A stretch of 64,000 nt of DNA, from positions 124,001 to 188,000 of the forward strand of contig NZ_FNGP01000001.1 in assembly GCF_900103275.1 (NCBI RefSeq). Direction: 5' to 3'. This document shows, one piece after another, positions 17,347 to 25,451 of this stretch. This stretch comes from Tessaracoccus oleiagri. Lineage in GTDB: Bacteria; Actinomycetota; Actinomycetes; Propionibacteriales; Propionibacteriaceae. The notes under the pieces were generated by a model. That model was given only the letters and a program-made list of their open reading frames with translations. It was not told the DNA's origin and did not search any database. Position numbers and translations under genes: made by a program. The number at the start of each line of letters is the position of its first letter. The first letter of the stretch is position 1.

Positions 17347-18351
17347 ATGCATCGCCCGACGCTGGAGGACGTGGCGCGCGCAGCCGGAGTCTCGCGCGCC
17401 ACGGTCTCCCGCGTCGTCCGCGGCGACGTCGGCACGGCCACCCGCACCATCGAGCGCGTGGAGCGGGCGGTGCGCGAACTCGGCTACGTGCCCAACAGCG
17501 CCGCGCGGGTGCTGGCCTCGGGACGCCCGAACACCATCGCGATCGTCGTCCCCGAGCCGGACGAACGCATCTTCTCCGATCCGTTCTTCGGCCTCGCCAC
17601 ATCCGGCGTATCAGAGCGGATCAGCGGCACCGACATGCAGCTCGTCATGGCGTTCGCCCCCACCTCCGGGCGCCCCACGGCGACGATCCAGTTCCTGCTC
17701 GCCGGCGGCGTCGCGGGAGTGATCGTGATGTCGCACCACCGCTCCGACGGCCTGACGCGCGCCGCGCTCGAGCTACCGCTGCCAACCGTCTTCCTGGGCG
17801 CCCCACTGCTGAACGGCGACTCCGAGCCGGCCCGCGCCCACGTCGTCGACACCGACAACGAGCACGGCGGCCGCATCGCCGGTGACCGGCTCGCCGAGGT
17901 GGGGGTCCGCAACCCGGCCACCATCACCGGGCCCATGGACATGCACGCAGCCGTGGCCCGCCTGGACGGCTGGCGAGAGGCGATGGGGCAGGCGGGGCTC
18001 TCCTTCAGCACCTTCGAGGGCGACTTCACCGAGGAGTCCGGCCGGCTGGGAGTGGCGACGCTGCTCGACCGGGACCCCGGGATCGATGGCATCTTCGCAG
18101 CCTCCGACCTGATGGCGGTGGGCGCGTTCAAGGAGCTCGAGCGGCGTGGCATCACGCCCGGCCGCGAGGTGAGACTGATCGGATTCGACGACTTCGCCGC
18201 AGCGGACGCCTTGGGGCTCACCACCGTGCGGAACCCCGCGGTAGACCTCGGCCGCCAAGCGGTCGCGATGCTCACCGAACTCATCACCACCGGCGAGGCC
18301 GAGGAGTCCCGGGTGCTGCCCGTCGAGCTGGTCGTCCGCGAGACCGCCTGA
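17347..18351 (+). CDS. LacI-family repressor (CebR-like)
   Basis: 334 residues. The N-terminal helix-turn-helix TLEDVARAAGVSRATVSRVVRG is followed by the hinge (YVPNSAARVLASGR) and a periplasmic-binding-protein-like effector domain. It is the last gene of the beta-glucoside operon and the evident ligand of the two palindromes at 12658 and 12689, giving negative feedback. ATG 17347 is used; an alternative GTG at 17335 would overlap the bglC stop but is abutted directly by the purine run. In Streptomyces the homologue releases DNA on binding cellobiose; here the inducer is inferred. Confidence 0.9.
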   Translation: MHRPTLEDVARAAGVSRATVSRVVRGDVGTATRTIERVERAVRELGYVPNSAARVLASGRPNTIAIVVPEPDERIFSDPFFGLATSGVSERISGTDMQLVMAFAPTSGRPTATIQFLLAGGVAGVIVMSHHRSDGLTRAALELPLPTVFLGAPLLNGDSEPARAHVVDTDNEHGGRIAGDRLAEVGVRNPATITGPMDMHAAVARLDGWREAMGQAGLSFSTFEGDFTEESGRLGVATLLDRDPGIDGIFAASDLMAVGAFKELERRGITPGREVRLIGFDDFAAADALGLTTVRNPAVDLGRQAVAMLTELITTGEAEESRVLPVELVVRETA

Positions 18352-18385
18352 TCGTCCCAGAGTCGCCGCGCCACAGCCCAGTGCC

Positions 18386-18391
18386 TAGACT
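18386..18391 (+). promoter_or_regulatory. Leaderless -10 element of the DUF1707 gene
   Basis: TAGACT hexamer ending six bases before ATG 18398. No ribosome site is present upstream of the ATG. Confidence 0.6.
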
Positions 18392-18397
18392 GTCGGC

Positions 18398-19024
18398 ATG
18401 GCCGACTCCGAGCCCACCGCACGTCTCCGCGCCGGCGACGCCGACCGGGACGCCACCCTCGAGGTCCTCCAGGACGCCCACGCCGCCGGACGCCTCACCA
18501 TCGACGAGGTCAACGAGCGGCAGGACCGAGCCCTCGCCGCGAAGTACGTCGACGAGCTCGGCGCGCTGGTGTGTGACCTCCCCGAGGGTCTGTCCCGGCA
18601 TGAGCTTGCCCCGCCGCGCCACCACCTGCCCGCGCCCGCACCGTCGCGCGCCGACGTGCCGACCCGGTTCGACGATGACCGACCCTTCAGCGTCGCGATC
18701 ATGGGCGGGCGCGACGTGGCGCTCGCGCCGGGCTCCCCCGGCATGCGCGACTTCGCGTGGTGGGGCGGCCACGACATCCACCTGACCGACGCCATGGGCC
18801 CGGGCGCGGTCGTCGTCCTCGAGCTGAACGCGATCATGGGCGGACACGACATCTACGTCCCGCCGGGCGTGCGGATCGTCGACGAATCGGTGGCCATCAT
18901 GGCGGGCAACGACATCGATCGCGACGCCCACGGCGACGGGTCGAACGGCACCCTGATCCTCCGCGGATTCCTGTTCTGGGCGGGCAGCGACGTCCACCTT
19001 GACAAGCGCTTCAAGCAACGCTGA
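18398..19024 (+). CDS. DUF1707 / LiaF-like C-terminal domain protein
   Basis: 208 residues. The N-terminal ~55 residues are the DUF1707 (SHOCT-like) helical motif (RAGDADRDATLEVLQDAHAAGRL, VNERQDRALAA). The C-terminal ~110 residues show the repeated beta-strand pattern of the LiaF/DUF2154 domain (FSVAIMGGRDV, LNAIMGGHDIYVPPGV, VAIMAGNDI). No transmembrane helix is apparent, so it is probably cytoplasmic or membrane-associated by partners. LiaF domains modulate envelope-stress histidine kinases in Firmicutes; the actinobacterial role is unknown. Translation starts directly at the mRNA end. Confidence 0.8.
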   Translation: MADSEPTARLRAGDADRDATLEVLQDAHAAGRLTIDEVNERQDRALAAKYVDELGALVCDLPEGLSRHELAPPRHHLPAPAPSRADVPTRFDDDRPFSVAIMGGRDVALAPGSPGMRDFAWWGGHDIHLTDAMGPGAVVVLELNAIMGGHDIYVPPGVRIVDESVAIMAGNDIDRDAHGDGSNGTLILRGFLFWAGSDVHLDKRFKQR

Positions 19025-19100
19025 ACCACGGCCACCCGCAGCCGAGGCGAGCCGCAGCAGTCAGCGTCGCATTCATCTTCAATCATTAGCAAACAATCCC

Positions 19101-19130
19101 TTGCGGCTTCGAACAGAACCGGCTTACGTT
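19101..19130 (+). promoter_or_regulatory. Promoter of the PIG-L exoprotein gene
   Basis: -35 TTGCGG (19101-19106) and -10 TACGTT (19125-19130) with an 18-bp spacer. Start near 19137 would give a ~60-nt leader ending in the AGGAGG ribosome site at 19186-19191. The rest of the 171-bp gap upstream holds nothing else I recognise. Confidence 0.55.
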
Positions 19131-19195
19131 GTGCCTACTCCGGGACACGGATGTTCAACGACGAGTGAACGATGCAGTTTCGCTTAGGAGGATTC

Positions 19196-22192
19196 ATGAG
19201 GCGCTTCAGACGCAGGGCGCTGGCCACGGCCGGCGCCCTTGTGCTGGGCCTGACGCTGGCCGTCCCGGCCACGGGTCAGGAACACAGCCTGGAAGTGGGC
19301 AAGGAAAGTCAGGCGACCAAGGTGTCGCCCACCGACCTGGATGTGCTCGGCATCTGGGCACACCCGGACGACGACGCCAGCTTCGTCACCCCGTGCGGCG
19401 TGTGGCACGACCGCTACGACGTCGACTGCGGCATCGTCATGCTGACGCGCGGCGAGGGCGGCTCCAACTCCGTCGGCGACGAGGCCGGCCCCGACCTGGG
19501 CCTGCGTCGCGAGAACGAGGACCGGGCGTCGCACTACCGCTCCGGCACCGTCGACATCTACAACATCGACGCCGTCGACTTCTTCTACAACACCAGCTCG
19601 GCCCTCACCGAGGTGGTGTGGGGCTCCGAGCGCATCCAGCGCCAGGTGGTCCACGTGATCCGCCAGACCCAGCCGGAGATCATCATGGGCTTCGGGCCCG
19701 CACCGGCCGGCCACGGCAACCACCAGTACGCCGGCCGCGTCGTGTGGGAGGCGGCGCAGATGGCCGCCGACCCGCAGGCCTTCCCGGAGCAACTCTCGGG
19801 CCCGAACGCCGTCGATCCGTGGCAGGTGAAGGTGATCACCGCCGGGGCGTCGACGCAGGGCACCGGCGGCACCGTCGCGCCGGACCAGTGCCAGGTGGGC
19901 TTCACGCCCGCGGCGAACAACCCGTTCACCGTCGTCGGCACGTACAGCGGTTACGACTCGCCGTACACCTGGTTCGAGGGCAATGTCCAAGGCATGGAGG
20001 CGGGCTCGCCGATGAGTTGGGCGCAGGTCGGCCGCGAGGGCTTCCTCTCGCACCCGACGCAGGCGCGCAGCAAGCTCACCGGCACCTTCGCACCGCAGTG
20101 CCTTCGCTATGGCATCTCGGAGTCCGTGGTGCCGTTCCAGCCGAACGGCTCCCCCGACAACGCCCGCGACGACGCGATCCTCTTCGGCGCCGTGATCGCC
20201 GATCCCGGTGGCATGCCGCTCGGATCGACCTACGCGATCGAGGTGGACGACTACTTCCAGGCGCCGGGCGTGCCGTTCGACGTCACCATCCGCGCGCGCT
20301 CGGGCAAGGAGACGATCCAGCCCGGTGACGTCACGCTGAAGGTGCCCGACGGCTGGAGCGTCTCGGGCAACGCCAAGCTCGGCCCCATCAACAGCGGCCG
20401 GGAGAGCTCCGTCACGCTCACCGTGACGCCGGCCGCCGGAGCCACACTCGACCGCTACAAGATCGAGGCGCACTTCGACAACGGCAAGGTCACGGCGTAC
20501 AACGACACCCGCATCGAGCTCGTCGCGGGCGTCGAGGGCCGGTTCGAGCGCTGGGGCAACTTCTCGGAGTACGAGGAGTGGGCCGAGCAGTACACCTGGA
20601 TCGCTCGACGCTCCCCCGCGCACAAGCAGATCGGCGCCGGCGAGTCCGTGACCATCCCGGTCATCGTGACGAACCGCACCAACGACACCGCCGACGGCGA
20701 GGTCTCGATCACCGCACCCGCACCGTTCGTGCTGGACGCGGCGAGCAAGTCGTTCACCGGGCTGGCGCCGGGCGAGGAGACCGTGGTCGACTTCGTCCTC
20801 ACGCACACGGACCTGGTGGACCTGGGCGGTCGCGTCGTCGAAGCGACGATCGCCACCTCGTCCGGCGGTGTGACCGCCACCGAGACGCTGTCGCTCTACG
20901 CGGTGCCGTCGACGGTGATCCCGCAGGCGACCACCGCTCCGACGGTCGACGGCGCGGCCGACGACTCCTACGGCCCGGCGCTCGACATCGGCCGGCGCTG
21001 GGAGGGACGCGAGTGCGACCCGAACGGCGTCGACTGCGGCGCGGGCAGCACCGTACGGCTCGCCTGGTCGGGCGACGACCTCTACGCAGTGGCGTACGTC
21101 GTCGACGACAAGGCCAGCGCCGCGGCCACGATCGAGCGCTGCTTCGGTCACTGGCTGGTGGACAGCGTGGAGGTCCTGCTCGACCCCATGGGCGGCTCGC
21201 GTGACACGTCGACGACGTTCAAGTCCGGCATCATGCCGTTCACGGACGACCCGACGAACGAGGGCGGAAACGGTGTCGACGGCCCCTGCTGGAGCCGCGA
21301 CGCCGACAACCACCAGGGCTTCTCGTCGGGTCCGCTCGCGGACACGATCGAGCAGGCGCCGAACTCGCCCGGCCAGGAGGTCGCGGTGGACGTCACCCGC
21401 AACGCGGACGGCACCTACGCCGGCGGTGGCTACACCGTCGAGGTGAAGATCCCGTTGGCGAACCTGCCCGCGGCGGTCGTCACGGACGCCGCCCCCACGG
21501 GCGACGCCGCTACGAACGTGGTCGATCCGGACTACCTGGGCCTCAACGTCACGCCGTACGACTCGGACGTGCTGACCTTCATCGGCAAGACGCGCACCGC
21601 GTGGTCGCCGTTCGGCAGCCAGCAGTCGGAGCCCTACCGGTGGGGTCACGCGTACCTCGACGGCTACCAGGCCCCGGCGGACCGCTCCACGGAGCCGGCC
21701 GACCCGATCATCCCCGACACCGCGCTGAAGGGCGTCGAGTCGCCGCAGACGATCCACCAGTCCGCGACGCGTGGCGTCACGATCTCGGGTCTGCCGGCGA
21801 GCCGCGCGCTGCAGGTGCAGAAGGTGACCTTCGACGAGGCCGGCGCCACCATCGCCGTCCGCGCCAAGGAGGCCGGCACCATCCGGGCGTACGCCTGGAG
21901 CGGCATGTTCGGCATGGTGCCGGTCTGGGTGTCGAGCTGCGAGGGCGATGACCTCGGGTTCTCCACCTGTGTCCTCCCCGACGATGCCGCCGCGGCACCG
22001 TGGGGCGACGACATGGGCGGCCACCTGCAGGGCAGCGTCGTGGCGGACGTGGGTGCGGGCACCAGCAGCGTCGGACTCGAACTCGACGATGACGCACGGG
22101 CCGCGCTCGCGCAGGACGGCTCCCTGGTGATCTCCTGGGAGGCTGCGTCCGGCGGCGTGGACGCCTGGCACTACCCCGTGGTGGCCGGCTGA
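19196..22192 (+). CDS. Secreted PIG-L (LmbE) family deacetylase with NEW3 and CBM9-like domains
   Basis: 998 residues. A signal peptide (MRRFRRRALATAGALVLGLTL) indicates export. Residues ~45-330 form a PIG-L/LmbE zinc N-deacetylase: zinc motif HPDDD starts at His56 and the GHGNHQY pair gives His173 and His176. The middle (about 350-590) contains two beta-sandwich, NEW3-like repeats (VPDGWSV..., VTNRTNDTADGEVSI...). Residues ~600-835 resemble the CBM9-like carbohydrate-binding domain (TAPTVDGAADDSYGPALDI), and ~150 residues follow as an unidentified tail. Substrate is probably an acetylated extracellular glycan. ATG 19196 is chosen over 19172 for its AGGAGG site and signal peptide. A strong terminator follows. 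Confidence 0.82.
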   Translation: MRRFRRRALATAGALVLGLTLAVPATGQEHSLEVGKESQATKVSPTDLDVLGIWAHPDDDASFVTPCGVWHDRYDVDCGIVMLTRGEGGSNSVGDEAGPDLGLRRENEDRASHYRSGTVDIYNIDAVDFFYNTSSALTEVVWGSERIQRQVVHVIRQTQPEIIMGFGPAPAGHGNHQYAGRVVWEAAQMAADPQAFPEQLSGPNAVDPWQVKVITAGASTQGTGGTVAPDQCQVGFTPAANNPFTVVGTYSGYDSPYTWFEGNVQGMEAGSPMSWAQVGREGFLSHPTQARSKLTGTFAPQCLRYGISESVVPFQPNGSPDNARDDAILFGAVIADPGGMPLGSTYAIEVDDYFQAPGVPFDVTIRARSGKETIQPGDVTLKVPDGWSVSGNAKLGPINSGRESSVTLTVTPAAGATLDRYKIEAHFDNGKVTAYNDTRIELVAGVEGRFERWGNFSEYEEWAEQYTWIARRSPAHKQIGAGESVTIPVIVTNRTNDTADGEVSITAPAPFVLDAASKSFTGLAPGEETVVDFVLTHTDLVDLGGRVVEATIATSSGGVTATETLSLYAVPSTVIPQATTAPTVDGAADDSYGPALDIGRRWEGRECDPNGVDCGAGSTVRLAWSGDDLYAVAYVVDDKASAAATIERCFGHWLVDSVEVLLDPMGGSRDTSTTFKSGIMPFTDDPTNEGGNGVDGPCWSRDADNHQGFSSGPLADTIEQAPNSPGQEVAVDVTRNADGTYAGGGYTVEVKIPLANLPAAVVTDAAPTGDAATNVVDPDYLGLNVTPYDSDVLTFIGKTRTAWSPFGSQQSEPYRWGHAYLDGYQAPADRSTEPADPIIPDTALKGVESPQTIHQSATRGVTISGLPASRALQVQKVTFDEAGATIAVRAKEAGTIRAYAWSGMFGMVPVWVSSCEGDDLGFSTCVLPDDAAAAPWGDDMGGHLQGSVVADVGAGTSSVGLELDDDARAALAQDGSLVISWEAASGGVDAWHYPVVAG

Positions 22193-22206
22193 GCCCTTTG
22201 ACCACG

Positions 22207-22253
22207 GACAAGGCAGGCCCGTCTCCTCTCGGGGGCGGGCCTGCCCCCTTGTC
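22207..22253 (+). terminator. Terminator after the PIG-L gene
   Basis: Long stem of 22207-22221 with 22236-22253 (one small bulge), rich in G+C, ending CCCCCTTGTC. It separates the deacetylase gene from the FGase-DUF1704-ATP-grasp unit. Confidence 0.8.
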
Positions 22254-22327
22254 AGGGCAAGAATGACCCGCCGTCGGTGCTCGTGAATGGACCCGGGCTG
22301 ACTTGCTGCTCTGCTAGACATGGACCC

Positions 22328-23128
22328 ATGAGCATCGAGCGACCCGCGTTCTTCCTGACCGGCGACTGGTCGGGGCAGCTGATCGCCACCGCGATCCACA
22401 ACGGCCACGACCTCCGCCCGGCCACGCAGCAGCAGGTGGTCCTCGACGAGGCGACGCGCCTGATGGAGGAGGACCCCTTCACCGACGTGATCGGCGCCGC
22501 CGCCCCGGCCCGCGTCGTGGTGAACCGCTCCCGCTTCGAGGTGGACCTCAACCGGCCCCGCGACGAGGCCGTCTACCGGCGGCCGGAGGACTGCTGGGGC
22601 CTCGAGGTGTGGCGCGACAACCCGCTGCCGGACGACATCGTCGAGGGAAGCCTCGCCGTCTACGACGAGTTCTATGCCGAGCTGGGCCGCCGGCTCGACG
22701 AGGTGGCCGCCCGCGGCCCCTTCGTCGTCTACGACGTGCACTCCTACAACCACCGCAGGAACGGCGCCGACGCCGAGCCCGGGCCGGTGGAGGAGAATCC
22801 GGAGGTCAATCTCGGCACCGGCACCGTGGACCGCGAGGTGTTCGGTGGGGTCGTGGAGGCGTTCCGCACGAGCCTGTCGGCGCAGCGCACGGACGATGGC
22901 CCGATCGACGTACGCGAGAACGTGAAGTTCAAGGGCCGCGCCCTGTCGTGGTGGGTCCACGAGCGCTACGCCGGCGTCGGTGTCTGTCTCGCGCTGGAGT
23001 TCAAGAAGACGTTCATGGACGAGTGGACCGGCGAGCCCGACCACCGGCGCCTCGAGCAGTTGCAGGCCGCCCTCGCAGCCACCCACGCCCCGGTCCTCGA
23101 CGCGCTGGCGAGGGTGCGCACGCCATGA
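22328..23128 (+). CDS. N-formylglutamate amidohydrolase family protein
   Basis: 266 residues. Family motifs: metal-binding AIHNGHDLRP near the N-terminus, NRSRFEVDLNRPRDEAVY in the middle and VYDVHSYNHRR. Members are zinc hydrolases of small acyl-amino acids or amide bonds. No histidine-degradation genes are nearby, so a role in N-formylglutamate breakdown is not supported. ATG 22328 is chosen as the first plausible start; a TAGACA hexamer seven bases before it may be a weak leaderless -10. The stop overlaps the next gene by four bases (ATGA), making a three-gene unit with DUF1704 and ATP-grasp proteins. Confidence 0.8.
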   Translation: MSIERPAFFLTGDWSGQLIATAIHNGHDLRPATQQQVVLDEATRLMEEDPFTDVIGAAAPARVVVNRSRFEVDLNRPRDEAVYRRPEDCWGLEVWRDNPLPDDIVEGSLAVYDEFYAELGRRLDEVAARGPFVVYDVHSYNHRRNGADAEPGPVEENPEVNLGTGTVDREVFGGVVEAFRTSLSAQRTDDGPIDVRENVKFKGRALSWWVHERYAGVGVCLALEFKKTFMDEWTGEPDHRRLEQLQAALAATHAPVLDALARVRTP

Positions 23129-24318
23129 CCGCGGCCGACGTCGAGCGGCTCTCGCCCGACGACCTCGCGGTGGACCAGCAGCTCGCCGGGCTCTCGGGGA
23201 GCGTGCGGTTCCTGCTCGAGATCACCCCGCTGAACGCCGATGAGGCCCGTCACCGCTTCCTCTCGGGGGAGGAGAAGGAGCCGCGCTTCGAGTACCGCGA
23301 CCTCTCCGTCGACCCCGACGTGGCCGAGGCCGCGCTGGACAGGATCGATGTGGGCGCGGTGGAGGACACCACGCTCGGCCACCTGCTGCGCGCCAAGCAC
23401 CGCGAGATGAAGCTGCAGCTCGACATGTTGCGCACCCGCGGCACCGACGACTTCCGCCAGCTCTCCGTCGAGCTCTACGGCGGCGTCAGCCCCGGCCTCC
23501 TGGAGCGGGCACAAGACCTGCTCTCGCGCGTGGAGGTGCCGGCGGTGAGCCAGGCGCGGCTCGACGCCGAGACCTTCCTGAAGCTGGCCGAGAAGGAGAT
23601 CGAGGCCTACCGCGAGGTGGACCCCGACGTCGGCATCCGCGCGGAGATCCGGTCCGACGTGTCCGGCGTCCTCTGCGAGGGCACGGCGCTGTTGATCAGC
23701 GAGCACGCGAAGGTGTTCCGCCACCGCGCGGAGGCGCTGCTGCAGCACGAGGTGGGCACGCACCTCGTCACCCAGGTCAACGGCTCCGCCCAGCCGGTGA
23801 AGACGATGGGCACGGGGCTGGCGCGCTACGACGAGACGCAGGAGGGGCTCGCCGTGCTGGCAGAGATCGCGGTCGGGGGGCTGACGTCGTTCCGGCTGCG
23901 CCAGCTCGCCGCCCGGGTCGTCACCGCCCACAGCATGCTCACGGGCGCCACCTTCGCGGAGGCGCACGCCGAGCTCGCGGACGCGGGGGTCCCCGTCGGC
24001 ACCGCGTTCTCGACGGTGATGCGCGTCTACCGGGCGGGCGGCTTCATGAAGGACGCGATCTACCTCCGCGGCCTGCTGGAACTGCTGGAGCACGTGCGCG
24101 ACGGCGGCTCACTCGACCTCTTCTACCTGGGCAAGTTCTCGCTCGAGGACCTGCCGCTCATCGAGGACCTGCACAAGCGCGGCCTCACCGAACCCCCTTG
24201 CGTCTCCCCTCGCTACCTCGCCGACCCGAGGGCCTTCGCCCGCATCCGCGAGGCCGCCGAGGCCGAGGACCTCACGACGCTGGTCAACGACCCACCGCCC
24301 ACCGACCCCACCAACTGA
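23125..24318 (+). CDS. DUF1704 (QEGLA-motif, MATCAP-type) metallopeptidase
   Basis: 397 residues. Matches the family named flavohemoglobin expression-modulating QEGLA motif protein. The zinc motif is HEVGTH (His208, Glu209, His213), an HExxxH arrangement, and the name-giving QEGLA is at residues 239-243. The same domain in eukaryotes is the tubulin tyrosine carboxypeptidase MATCAP, so a carboxypeptidase acting on a protein or peptide C-terminus is plausible. ATG 23125 overlaps the upstream stop; nine bases separate it from the ATP-grasp gene. Substrate unknown. Confidence 0.85.
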   Translation: MTAADVERLSPDDLAVDQQLAGLSGSVRFLLEITPLNADEARHRFLSGEEKEPRFEYRDLSVDPDVAEAALDRIDVGAVEDTTLGHLLRAKHREMKLQLDMLRTRGTDDFRQLSVELYGGVSPGLLERAQDLLSRVEVPAVSQARLDAETFLKLAEKEIEAYREVDPDVGIRAEIRSDVSGVLCEGTALLISEHAKVFRHRAEALLQHEVGTHLVTQVNGSAQPVKTMGTGLARYDETQEGLAVLAEIAVGGLTSFRLRQLAARVVTAHSMLTGATFAEAHAELADAGVPVGTAFSTVMRVYRAGGFMKDAIYLRGLLELLEHVRDGGSLDLFYLGKFSLEDLPLIEDLHKRGLTEPPCVSPRYLADPRAFARIREAAEAEDLTTLVNDPPPTDPTN

Positions 24319-24327
24319 AGGATCCCG

Positions 24328-25371
24328 ATGAAGATTGGCTTTGTCGTCAACGACGTGGCGACCGAGAAGTCCACCTACACCACCACGCGCCTCGCGATGA
24401 GCGCCGTCAACCAGGGCCACGACGTGTGGCTGCTGGGAATGGGCGACTTCGGCTACGAGCCCGACGGGACGCTCAGCGCGCACGCAAGGGCAGGCGGGGA
24501 GAAGAAGTACCGCTCGCTCGAGCGCTACCTGGCCGACGTGCAGCGTCCCGAGGCGGACAAGCGCATCGCGCTCGACCAGTTCGACGTGGTGATGCTGCGC
24601 AGCGACCCCGCGGACGACGCCGGCAGCGCCGCGTGGGCGAACAACGCGGGTGTCGCGTTCGGCCAGCTCATCGCGGGCAGCGGCGTCCTCGTCGTGAACG
24701 ACCCCGCTTCGCTGGCGAACGCCCTCTCGAAGGCGTACTTCCAGCACTTCCCCGAGGCGGTCCGCCCCCGGACTCTGATCTCCCGGGACCAGGAACGCAT
24801 CTCCGAGTTCGTGAAGGAGCTCGGCAACAAGGCGGTCCTCAAGCCCCTGCAGGGCTCCGGCGGGTCGGGTGTGTTCATGGTCAACTCGAAGGAGCTGCCC
24901 AACCTCTCGCAGATCATCGAGGCCATCGCCCGCGACGGGTACGTGGTGGCCCAGGAGTACCTCCCGGAGGCGAAGAACGGCGACGTGCGGATGTTCGTCA
25001 TGAACGGCAAACCGCTCAAGGTCGACGGACACTACGCGGCCTTCCGTCGTCGCAGCACCACCGAGGACATCCGATCCAACATGTCCGCCGGCGGCAAGGC
25101 GGAGAAGGCGAACGTCACCGACGAGATGCTCGGCCTGGTCGACGCGGTTCGGCCCAAGCTCGTCGCCGACGGCATGTTCCTCGTCGGCCTCGACATCGTG
25201 GGCGACAAGCTCATGGAGGTCAACGTCTTCAGCCCGGGCGGGCTCGGCAGCTGCCAGCAGCTCTACGGGGTCGACTTCGCGCCGGCGATCATCGAGGACC
25301 TCGAGCACAAGGTGGGCATGCGTCGGCACTACGGCCGCCAGCTGCCCAACATGGCGCTCGCGACGATGTAG
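24328..25371 (+). CDS. Glutathione-synthetase-like ATP-grasp ligase
   Basis: 347 residues. N-terminal pre-ATP-grasp fold (MKIGFVVNDVATEKSTYTTT) and an ATP-grasp core with VLKPLQGSGGSGVFMV, VVAQEYLP, GDVRMFVMNGKPL and metal-binding DIVGDKLMEVNVFSPGG. It joins a carboxylate to an amine with ATP. It resembles bacterial GshB, but no gamma-glutamylcysteine ligase is nearby and actinobacteria usually rely on mycothiol, so glutathione synthesis is unlikely. Co-transcribed with two hydrolases; it may build the bond that one of them breaks. AAGGATC supplies the ribosome site. Confidence 0.82.
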   Translation: MKIGFVVNDVATEKSTYTTTRLAMSAVNQGHDVWLLGMGDFGYEPDGTLSAHARAGGEKKYRSLERYLADVQRPEADKRIALDQFDVVMLRSDPADDAGSAAWANNAGVAFGQLIAGSGVLVVNDPASLANALSKAYFQHFPEAVRPRTLISRDQERISEFVKELGNKAVLKPLQGSGGSGVFMVNSKELPNLSQIIEAIARDGYVVAQEYLPEAKNGDVRMFVMNGKPLKVDGHYAAFRRRSTTEDIRSNMSAGGKAEKANVTDEMLGLVDAVRPKLVADGMFLVGLDIVGDKLMEVNVFSPGGLGSCQQLYGVDFAPAIIEDLEHKVGMRRHYGRQLPNMALATM

Positions 25372-25408
25372 CCGGCCTCGAGCCGGACGGCCGGACAGGC
25401 GAAACGCA

Positions 25409-25442
25409 GAGCGGCCCGCCCCCACCAGGGGACGGGCCGCTC
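25409..25442. terminator. Bidirectional terminator between ATP-grasp gene and katA
   Basis: Perfect 10-bp GC stem (GAGCGGCCCG with CGGGCCGCTC) and 14-nt loop in the gap between two convergent genes. Confidence 0.8.
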
Positions 25443-25451
25443 ATCGTTGGA

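Noticed and set aside
19184-23086. 1300-codon open frame on the minus strand, antisense to the PIG-L and FGase-family genes
   Set aside because: Shadow of strong plus-strand coding; it also runs through the terminator at 22207-22253.
24328-25371. Reading the ATP-grasp gene as a true glutathione synthetase
   Set aside because: No gshA-like gene is near, actinobacteria normally make mycothiol, and the operon partners are hydrolases, so only the fold-level call is supported.
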